A DNA stretch of 64,000 bases from Acidobacteriota bacterium (GTDB lineage: Bacteria > Acidobacteriota > Terriglobia > Acidiferrales > UBA7541), in the NCBI GenBank assembly GCA_013289835.1, contig JABCZG010000004.1, positions 186,001 to 250,000 on the forward strand. The letters are read 5' to 3'. The position numbers were made by a program, and so were the translations under genes. The notes under the pieces were generated by a model. It saw only the letters and a program-made list of their open reading frames with translations. It had not been told where the DNA came from and did not search any database. Positions 56,419 through 62,507 of this stretch are shown piece after piece (position 1 is the first letter of the stretch; each line of letters begins with the position of its first letter).

Positions 56419-57318
56419 ATGATGACGATTGAAGAGTGCCGAAGTTTTTACGCGCAGGAAATCCGTTTTGTTGCCAACCTCAGCACACCGGGGCTGGTGG
56501 AAGCGTTCGCACGTGTGCCGCGGGAAAAATATCTCGGTCCGCCGCCGTGGCAACTGGGCTCCCCGGAGCAGCGCGCACTCTCCATGACCGGCAAGATAGG
56601 CATGTTGTACCACGCGACCGAGGACCCGCGCGACGTCTATCACAATCTGGTCGTGCCGCTCGACATCTCTCGCGACATCAACAACGGCCAGCCCAGCGCG
56701 CTCGGCCGTTGGATCAACGCGATGGATTTGAAGCCAGGCGATCGCGTCTATCACCTGGGATGCGGCGTGGGCTACTACACGGCCATCATGGCCGAGGTCG
56801 TGGGCCCGACCGGCAGCGTCGTGGGAATTGAACTGCACCCCCAACTGGCAGCGCGCGCCAAAGAGAATCTCTCCGGCTATCCATACGTGACCGTGCATCA
56901 GGGCGATGGCGCAACATTTGATCCCGGCGAGTGCGACGCGCTGTTGATCAACGCCGGCACGACTCATCCGCATCCGCAATGGTTGCGAAGGCTACGGCCG
57001 AAAGGGCGCCTCATCGTGCCGCTGACGGTCGCCGTAACGCCGACTTTGGGACAGGGCGTAATGGCCAAGATCGTCCGCGAGTGGGGCGGATTCTCCGCGG
57101 AGGTCATCACGGTCTTGGCGATTTTTTCTTGTACCAACGCGCGCGACCCATTGTTGGAGCCGCTCATGCCAAAGGCGCTCACGTCGGGAGCCCTCCTGAG
57201 AATGCGGTCCATTCGGCGCGACGTTCATGACCCGGCGGACACCTGCATCCTGCACGGAAACGAAGTGTGCGTGAGCAGCGCCGAACTGATGACGGAATCG
57301 GCGGCTTCGGCGAATTAG
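56419..57318 (+). CDS. Protein-L-isoaspartate methyltransferase-like protein
   Basis: A 299-residue SAM-dependent methyltransferase of the PCMT type. 'VEAFARVPREKYLGPPPW' is the family N-terminus, 'HLGCGVGYYTAIMAEVVGPTGSVVGIELHPQLAARAKENL' is the SAM-binding motif I, and 'DALLINAGTTHPHPQWLRRLRPKGRLIVPL' follows. True Pcm enzymes have the 'GQTISQP' loop; here the corresponding segment reads 'DISRDINNGQPSA', so the repair function is uncertain and it may be a paralog with another substrate. Confidence 0.85.
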   Translation: MMTIEECRSFYAQEIRFVANLSTPGLVEAFARVPREKYLGPPPWQLGSPEQRALSMTGKIGMLYHATEDPRDVYHNLVVPLDISRDINNGQPSALGRWINAMDLKPGDRVYHLGCGVGYYTAIMAEVVGPTGSVVGIELHPQLAARAKENLSGYPYVTVHQGDGATFDPGECDALLINAGTTHPHPQWLRRLRPKGRLIVPLTVAVTPTLGQGVMAKIVREWGGFSAEVITVLAIFSCTNARDPLLEPLMPKALTSGALLRMRSIRRDVHDPADTCILHGNEVCVSSAELMTESAASAN

Positions 57319-57383
57319 GCAAATAGCGCTTGGCTACGGAAGGAAACTTTTCCACTTCCACGATGAATCCGGTTTTTTTTGAA

Positions 57384-57860
57384 TTAGAAGCGCGTAACGA
57401 TGAAAAGGCCGCCGCCGATGGCCACGGCATCCTCGACCACCGCAACAACGAAATCCGGCACGTTCAGCGCTTTCACCGAACGCGTCCGGACTTGGTAACC
57501 CGCAAACGCTCCCACGATTCCGCCGAGGGCGCCTAACACCGCGCCAAATGCGAATCCTTGCCCTCCGGAAAGCGCTACGGCTGCGCCTGAAAAACCGCCG
57601 GTAATGACTCGTGCAGTCAAGCCCACGGCCTTCGTGCGGGCCGGCGTGGAAGGAAGCTGGTCGGTAATGAGTTCTACTACGGCGAGCAGTGTGAAGATGA
57701 CCACCGCCGCGGTGGACCCCAGGAAGGACAGCGGCGTGTTGTGAAGGTGCAGCCAGCTGCGCTGCGCGGCCCACGCAACCACCGCGGGAGCGGTCATTGC
57801 CCGCAGACCCGCAACTACACCAATCGCGAAGGCGAGAATCAAAACGTACGAGGCGCTCAT
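57384..57860 (-). CDS. DUF4126-family membrane protein
   Basis: A 158-residue membrane protein from ATG 57860. Hydrophobic segments include 'YVLILAFAIGVVAGLRAMTAPAVVAWAA' at the start, 'STAAVVIFTLLAVVELITDQLPSTPART', and a Gly-rich C-terminal run ('GFAFGAVLGALGGIVGAFAGYQVR'). This is a DUF4126-type pattern. Function unknown. The longer frame from 58082 is not supported. Confidence 0.78.
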   Translation of the reverse strand: MSASYVLILAFAIGVVAGLRAMTAPAVVAWAAQRSWLHLHNTPLSFLGSTAAVVIFTLLAVVELITDQLPSTPARTKAVGLTARVITGGFSGAAVALSGGQGFAFGAVLGALGGIVGAFAGYQVRTRSVKALNVPDFVVAVVEDAVAIGGGLFIVTRF

Positions 57861-58132
57861 GAGTGTGAGATATACCGGTGCTGTGGGTGGTGTCAAGGGG
57901 AAGCAATACGAGAACGGATGGCGCGAGGAGAGCTTGCTGGGTCTGCTTCCCGTTTCGCCGGAACATCTGACCTCAGCGTGCAAGTCCCAATCGTTTGAGA
58001 TGGCGAAGTTCTCCAGAAGAACAAGGGCGAGCGATTCAGCGGCTCTCTGCTTGCCCGGATTCCAACCCTGAGACAAACTCAATCGTCGTTCTCGAACTCG
58101 CGCGAGCCGATGTTCTGTTCAGGAGGCTTCTC

Positions 58133-60352
58133 ATGCGCTGTATCTTGTCCATTCTCGTGCTGCTTCTGCTGCCGCTGACGAGCCCGGCGCAGAGCGCGAC
58201 CGCGCCACAGACAGCCTCCGCCCAGACAATGGCCACGCCGCGCTCACGCCCAAAAATCGGCGTAGCTCTTGAAGGCGGCGGCGCACTGGGCTTGGCGCAC
58301 ATCGGCGTTCTGAAATGGTTCGAGGAGCATCACATCCCGGTGGATTATGTCGCGGGAACCAGCATGGGCGGATTGGTCGCCGGTTTCTATGCCACCGGAA
58401 TGAATCCCGAGGAGATGCAATCCCTGATCGAGGGATTGAATTGGCGAAAAATTCTCAGCGACCGCACGCCCTACGAAGACCTTTCCTTCCGGAGAAAAGA
58501 AGATCAACGCGCGTATCCGAACTCGCTCGTTTTTGGATTGCGCCAAGGCCTTTCCGCCCCCGCCGGATTAATTCCCGGCCACCAGATCGGCTTGCTCATT
58601 GATCGCGTAACACTTCCCTACTACAACGAACCGTCGTTCGATGCGCTCCCAGTGCCCTTCCGCTGCGTGGCCACCGATTTGGTCAGCGGCAAGCCCCACG
58701 TATTCAATACCGGATCTCTGGCGGAGGCATTGCGCGCAACCATGTCCATTCCCGGCGCGTTTTCTCCCGTGCACGATGGGCAGTCCGTCTACGTGGACGG
58801 CGGCTTAATGGATAACCTGCCGACCGACGTGGTGCGCGACATGGGCGCGGACATTGTGATCGCGGTGCATCTAGAAACGGCGCCGGCGGAGGCGCAAGAA
58901 ATCAAATCTATCTTTACCGTGCTGAACCAATCCGTGCGCGTGGTGCTCGCGGAAAATGAAGTGCGCGGGCTGTCCCGAGCGGACGCAGTCGTCTCCGTGC
59001 CCTTGGCCGACTACAGCTCTGCAGCCTACGAGAAAAACAAGCCGATCATGCAGAAAGGCTATGACGCCGCGAAGGAACGAGCGCACCTGCTCGACGCGTT
59101 CGCGCTGAGCGAAGCGGATTGGGAGGAGTATCAGCACGCGCGGGAGGCGAAGAAGCGGACCGATGCTCCCGCTCCACAGTTCATCCAGGTGCAAGGAGCC
59201 AGCCCGGATGGCGCGGTGGACGTAGGCCTATACGTGAAATCCTTTCAGGGAAAGCCGCTCGATCCGCAAAGACTCGACAACGTTCTCACGCGGCTGACCG
59301 GCATCGGCCGCTACGACACCGCCGGCTACCGGCTGATTGAAAAAAATGGCCAGCCCGGTCTGATTATCCAGGTCGTCGAGAAAACGAATGCGCCGCCAAT
59401 GTTTCAGCCGGCCTTTGAAGTGGATGGCTCACAGGGCGGCAACGTGGATTTCACTATGGGCACGCGTTTCACCTTCATGGACGTGGCTGGGTTCCGCTCG
59501 GAGTGGCGCACCGACCTGCTGCTGGGAAATATCTACGGCGTTCAGACGGAACTGTACCGGCCGTTTACGGCGGAGAGCCACTGGTTTCTTGCGCCGCACG
59601 CGGACGTAAGCGATACGACGTTTCAGATTTATGCGAAAAACGATCCGCTGGCGGACTACCGCTTCTACCGCACGGACATTGGCGTTGACCTGGGATACAG
59701 CTTCGGACGCTTTAGCGAATTGCGAATCGGATACGAAGTCGGCTCGCTCTATGACAAGTTGCGGCTTGGCGAACAGGAAATTCCATCCGTGGAAGGGCGC
59801 GTAGGTCAAACGCGGCTGCACTATCTGCTCGATCACACCGACGATCCCGTGATTCCGCGCCGGGGAGTTAAAGTCGAGACGAATTTCCGCTGGTTTGACG
59901 CCAGTCCCGGCGCGAAAGCCGGCTTCCCTTCGATGGATTTGAAGCTCGGATATTTTCAGCCGGTGACACGATCTGCTTCGGTATTTTTGGAAAGTGAGGG
60001 TGGCACCACGTTTGGCGTGACGAGCACGGGGATTCCGCAGTTTTTTCTCGGCGCGCCGCTGCGCCTCAGCGCCTACGGCCAAAACGAATTCCAAGGCAAC
60101 CAGTATTATTTAGTCCGCGCCGGCTACCTCCACGATTTGCTCACCTTGCCCCCGTTTCTCGGCAAAAAAGTCTATGCCGTCGGAGCCTACGAGTTCGGCA
60201 AAATGTACGGCGTCACTACTCGCAGCGACTTTCCAAACGACGTCGCCGCGGGCGTGCTCGCGGAAACCGTTGTAGGCCCCTTCTTCCTCGGCGGTAGCGC
60301 CGGCGATTCCGGCCACCGCAAATGGTTTTTCCAGTTGGGGCGCGTGTTCTAA
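58133..60352 (+). CDS. Patatin-like phospholipase with POTRA and outer-membrane barrel (type Vd)
   Basis: A 739-residue protein. ATG 58133 has AGGAGG upstream; a longer frame exists but is unsupported. A signal peptide is followed by a patatin domain with oxyanion 'GGGALGLAHIGVL' (~48), nucleophile in 'GTSMGG' (Ser ~77) and catalytic Asp in 'VDGGLMDN' (~222). A POTRA-like region ('FIQVQGASPDG...VDVGLYVKSFQGKPL') comes next, and a C-terminal BamA-like barrel ends in an aromatic-rich strand ('GHRKWFFQLGRVF'). This is the layout of PlpD-type two-in-one secretion, in which the barrel exports its own lipase domain. A role as a secreted or surface lipase is inferred. Confidence 0.9.
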   Translation: MRCILSILVLLLLPLTSPAQSATAPQTASAQTMATPRSRPKIGVALEGGGALGLAHIGVLKWFEEHHIPVDYVAGTSMGGLVAGFYATGMNPEEMQSLIEGLNWRKILSDRTPYEDLSFRRKEDQRAYPNSLVFGLRQGLSAPAGLIPGHQIGLLIDRVTLPYYNEPSFDALPVPFRCVATDLVSGKPHVFNTGSLAEALRATMSIPGAFSPVHDGQSVYVDGGLMDNLPTDVVRDMGADIVIAVHLETAPAEAQEIKSIFTVLNQSVRVVLAENEVRGLSRADAVVSVPLADYSSAAYEKNKPIMQKGYDAAKERAHLLDAFALSEADWEEYQHAREAKKRTDAPAPQFIQVQGASPDGAVDVGLYVKSFQGKPLDPQRLDNVLTRLTGIGRYDTAGYRLIEKNGQPGLIIQVVEKTNAPPMFQPAFEVDGSQGGNVDFTMGTRFTFMDVAGFRSEWRTDLLLGNIYGVQTELYRPFTAESHWFLAPHADVSDTTFQIYAKNDPLADYRFYRTDIGVDLGYSFGRFSELRIGYEVGSLYDKLRLGEQEIPSVEGRVGQTRLHYLLDHTDDPVIPRRGVKVETNFRWFDASPGAKAGFPSMDLKLGYFQPVTRSASVFLESEGGTTFGVTSTGIPQFFLGAPLRLSAYGQNEFQGNQYYLVRAGYLHDLLTLPPFLGKKVYAVGAYEFGKMYGVTTRSDFPNDVAAGVLAETVVGPFFLGGSAGDSGHRKWFFQLGRVF

Positions 60353-60739
60353 AGGAAAGGAATTTAACCGCTTATACTTTTCCCAGCTGCGATTAATTTT
60401 GTCTATTTTTCCTTGCGCGCTTTCTATGGCATGTTCCCAATTGTCCTAAGGAGGACTGCGTCCCATGCAACGGATGAAACATATAGGCCGTTTTGCGGCG
60501 TTGCCGGATCGAGATTATCGCGGCAGCGGGCGGGCGTCGTCCACGCTGTTCAGCTAGCCCGATTTTCTTCCGGCACATTTTAAGAATGATTCCGACCTAG
60601 AGCGGCCATTTTTGTGCCGCATTGTCGCGCGAATTTTGCGATTCGCGTGAGTCCTCGCTCTTGGTGCGCGCGCGATGCGTTCGAACAACCATGAGCACGT
60701 CGCGAAGCGCGGAAAGCGCTTCTTAGAAAAGAGAAAGTC
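60353..60739. other. Intergenic region with one possible small ORF
   Basis: 387 bases. The only candidate is the 30-codon ORF at 60465-60557. Nothing else is recognised. Confidence 0.4.
60465..60557 (+). CDS. Possible 30-residue ORF
   Basis: ATG 60465 is preceded at ten bases by a perfect AAGGAGG (60448-60454). The frame reads MQRMKHIGRFAALPDRDY and then a Gly/Ser/Arg-rich end, stopping at TAG 60557. The strong SD is the only argument. It may be a small peptide or part of an unannotated leader. Confidence 0.3.
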   Translation: MQRMKHIGRFAALPDRDYRGSGRASSTLFS

Positions 60740-61084
60740 ATGGTCACCATCAAAGTGAAAGGAGGAACACCGCAAGGTTCCGAAACGCTGTGCCGGACCT
60801 GCAGCTACGGGCACATCATCAAGGGATTTCGCGCCACCGAGGAAGAAGTTTTTTGCAGGTACTTCTATCTCGAACGCGAGATTCATTTTCCCGTGAGCGA
60901 GTGCACGTTCTACGAAGACAGGCGATTGGCGAGCAAGCGCGAGATGGAAGACATCGCCTGGATTCTGCGAACGGACATGCCCCGGCGCCGCGTGGGCTTC
61001 ATCAGCCCGGAACAGCTTCGAGCACTTGAAGCCGAAGCGGCCGTTCTTCCCGCAGCAAATGATCCAGCGCCCACGAAAGAATGA
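60740..61084 (+). CDS. Cys-rich small protein, paralog 1
   Basis: A 114-residue protein. It has 'LCRTCSYGHIIKGFRATEEEVFCRYFY' (CxxC, then FC) and 'HFPVSECTFYEDRRLASKREME' (a fourth Cys before the DRR motif), so four Cys could bind one zinc or iron. The C-terminus is Ala/Pro-rich. It is followed 60 bases later by a paralog with the same motif layout. The RBS before the ATG is weak. No known family recognised. Confidence 0.75.
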   Translation: MVTIKVKGGTPQGSETLCRTCSYGHIIKGFRATEEEVFCRYFYLEREIHFPVSECTFYEDRRLASKREMEDIAWILRTDMPRRRVGFISPEQLRALEAEAAVLPAANDPAPTKE

Positions 61085-61144
61085 GAGTGCTGGATCTGCC
61101 CTGTTTCATCAAAGCCGGCCTCTTCGGCCAAGAAAGGAGGAAGC

Positions 61145-61435
61145 ATGACCGTTATTCGGTGGAAGTTTTTTGCTGCCAACGCGGGCGCCGGGCTTTGTGC
61201 CACGTGCGCGTGGGGTACTGTCCGCAAGGGTTTCCGTGCAAAAGAGGAAGAAATCTTCTGCCGAATGATTACCCCCAACGGACTGGTGCCTTTCGTCGTG
61301 CGTGAGTGCACCGACTACGCCGACCGCCGTATCGCGGTGGCCGAACCGGAGCCGAATGCAAGTCGCTACGGCTTCGTAACCAAGCTTTCACTGGGAGAAG
61401 TAAAACTTCCCCCGGTGAGGGAAGCAGAAAAATGA
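61145..61435 (+). CDS. Cys-rich small protein, paralog 2
   Basis: A 96-residue protein whose sequence parallels the upstream one: 'LCATCAWGTVRKGFRAKEEEIFCRMI' and 'PFVVRECTDYADRRIAVAEPE'. The shared core is LCxTC.xG..xKGFRAxEEExFCR...xPFxVxECT.Y.DRRxA. AAAGGAGGAAGC precedes the ATG. The pair is a tandem duplication in one operon. The four conserved Cys in both copies argue for a metal-binding domain. Function unknown. Confidence 0.78.
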   Translation: MTVIRWKFFAANAGAGLCATCAWGTVRKGFRAKEEEIFCRMITPNGLVPFVVRECTDYADRRIAVAEPEPNASRYGFVTKLSLGEVKLPPVREAEK

Positions 61436-61438
61436 AGG

Positions 61439-61476
61439 ATAGCCCTGCTCTTCGGCAACGAGGGGCAGGGCTATTT
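61439..61476 (+). terminator. Terminator of the Cys-rich pair, split by the cassette
   Basis: Stem ATAGCCCTGC / GCAGGGCTAT (61439-61448 with 61465-61474) starts just after the stop codon of the second Cys-rich gene. The run of T that should follow is cut after TTT. The rest (TTTTCGC) is found at 62222-62228, beyond the cassette. Removing the cassette and one copy of the target duplication restores GCTATTTTTTCGC. Confidence 0.85.
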
Positions 61477-61499
61477 GGTAGCGGGTCAGTTTCCGATTA
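61477..61499 (+). repeat. Left terminal inverted repeat of the cassette
   Basis: 23 bp beginning GGTAGCGGGTCAGTTT. It matches the reversed right end at about 20 of 23 positions with one single-base indel. Immediately preceded by the direct repeat GGCTATTT. Confidence 0.85.
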
Positions 61500-61503
61500 C
61501 CAC

Positions 61504-62152
61504 TTATCGGATAGTTGGCGCTGCATCTACGACCTGTCGGGTGACAAGATTCACGTTTAGTTTGACGCGAAACGGCCTACCGCTGCCGCTTGCATTCAGC
61601 GGAACGAGAGGAGCGTCTGCAACCACGACTATCGTTGATGAATCATTGGCAGCGAAACATACTTCAGGATAATACAGCCATTGAGTTGTTTTGCCCTGAG
61701 GGATATGAGCGAAGAGTGCTTTCTGGATTTTATCGTTGAGGCCTTTGATTTCTTTAGGTACCGCTCCAGTTACATCAAAGACCCGAATCTTCGTATCGTC
61801 AGCAGCATATTCATCGCGCAGAAACAACCGCTTGCTGTCTCCGCTCCAAAAATGCCGTCCCGTTTCGCTCTATCCATCCGACAAGCCATTTCTTAGAAAT
61901 TTCGGTGTTCTGAATGTATAGCGGTGCCCTCTTTTCGGGAGAATGAGGGCCAACGCTTAGAAATCCCCATCTCTGGTCTGGGGATAAAAGCGAGCGCTTA
62001 GACCACAGGTCAAGATTCACTTCCTTCGCGGGAGTACTGTCACATTCAGCCGCAAGGCTAACACCGGTAATAGAACTCAGGAGAGTGAGTGCCAGTAAGA
62101 ACCGTTTGAGCGGCATGGGCTTCGAGGCTGCGTGCTTCCGCCTTTTGTTCAT
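61504..62152 (-). pseudogene. Cassette passenger gene, secreted protein, frameshifted
   Basis: The first frame starts at 62152 (or the in-frame ATG 36 bases later), with a signal-peptide-like N-terminus ('FLLALTLLSSITGVSLAAECDS'), and reads through 'WSKRSLLSPDQRWGFLSVGPHSPEKRAPLYIQNTEISKKWLVGWIERNG'. Then it runs off in-frame. The natural continuation is in the adjacent frame ('FWSGDSKRLFLRDEYAADDTKIRVFDVTG', then to TIR* at 61504). The switch lies within a GGG or TTTTT run near 61850-61865, so one base was probably gained. The protein may be a periplasmic propeller-like domain of about 200 residues. No family recognised. Confidence 0.65.
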
Positions 62153-62191
62153 TTTACTCCAGCGCGAGACGAGCCAGGTACCGATTAACGC

Positions 62192-62215
62192 TAACCGGAA
62201 AACTGACCCACTACC
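62192..62215 (-). repeat. Right terminal inverted repeat of the cassette
   Basis: 24 bp, read inward from 62215 as GGTAGTGGGTCAGTTTTCCG followed by GTTA. It is followed on the plus strand by the second copy of GGCTATTT (62216-62223). Confidence 0.85.
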
Positions 62216-62231
62216 GGCTATTTTTTCGCTC

Positions 62232-62260
62232 TTGACTTTCGCTTTTTGTTCGCCTATAGT
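62232..62260 (+). promoter_or_regulatory. Sigma-70-type promoter before the dinB leader
   Basis: TTGACT (62232-62237), a 17-bp spacer and TATAGT (62255-62260) match the sigma-70 consensus at 5/6 and 5/6 with ideal spacing. Transcription should start near 62267, about 240 bases before the DinB start codon. Confidence 0.7.
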
Positions 62261-62261
62261 G

Positions 62262-62456
62262 CGGGGCGGTAGAGGAAACGGGAAACGGGTGGCGCCGCCT
62301 CCATTGCCGATCAGGCTCTCACGAGTCGGCCGCCGCCCGTTGAAAGTTCCGAGCCGTAAGCGGGGGGAGGGGTCGGCTGCAAGACGATCCCTCGATCCCG
62401 GAGTCGATCAAAATCCCGGCTAGCGCTCGGAGACAGTATAGGCATCCCGCTTCCCT
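62262..62456 (+). ncRNA. Candidate structured leader or small RNA upstream of dinB
   Basis: GC-rich DNA with several self-complementary segments. Stem A pairs 62284-62294 with 62331-62341 (11 bp, one G-T), enclosing a small GCCGA/TCGGC hairpin. Stem B pairs TCCGAGC (62348-62354) with GCTCGGA (62425-62431). Stem C pairs GAGGGGTC (62367-62374) with GATCCCTC (62386-62393). There is no open reading frame. It could be a dinB mRNA leader or an independent small RNA. It does not match the signal-recognition, tmRNA, RNase P or 6S patterns as far as I can read. Pairing in GC-rich DNA arises easily, so confidence is limited. Confidence 0.4.
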
Positions 62457-62459
62457 TTG

Positions 62460-62482
62460 TTGACCCCGACCGGGTCGGGGTC
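62460..62482. repeat. Palindrome before the dinB start
   Basis: TGACCCCGACC-G-GGTCGGGGTCA, an 11-bp perfect inverted repeat around one base, ends about 26 bases before the DinB ATG. It has no T-run. It may be an operator, a repeat element or a weak terminator. Confidence 0.7.
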
Positions 62483-62507
62483 ACAGTGAAAGTTAACAGG
62501 AGCCGTC

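Larger units (their letters stand above)
61477..62215. mobile_element. 739-bp non-autonomous mobile cassette with passenger gene
   Basis: Inverted ends: the left end begins GGTAGCGGGTCAGTTTCCGA and the right end, read inward from 62215, begins GGTAGTGGGTCAGTTTTCCG. The ends are flanked by an exact 8-bp direct repeat GGCTATTT (61469-61476 and 62216-62223). Inside is one secreted-protein gene on the minus strand and no transposase. An 8-bp duplication with GG-starting ends fits elements mobilised by IS1595-type or similar transposases, where cassettes with passenger genes are known. The family is therefore only suggested. A related end at 20718 supports a dispersed family. Confidence 0.85.
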
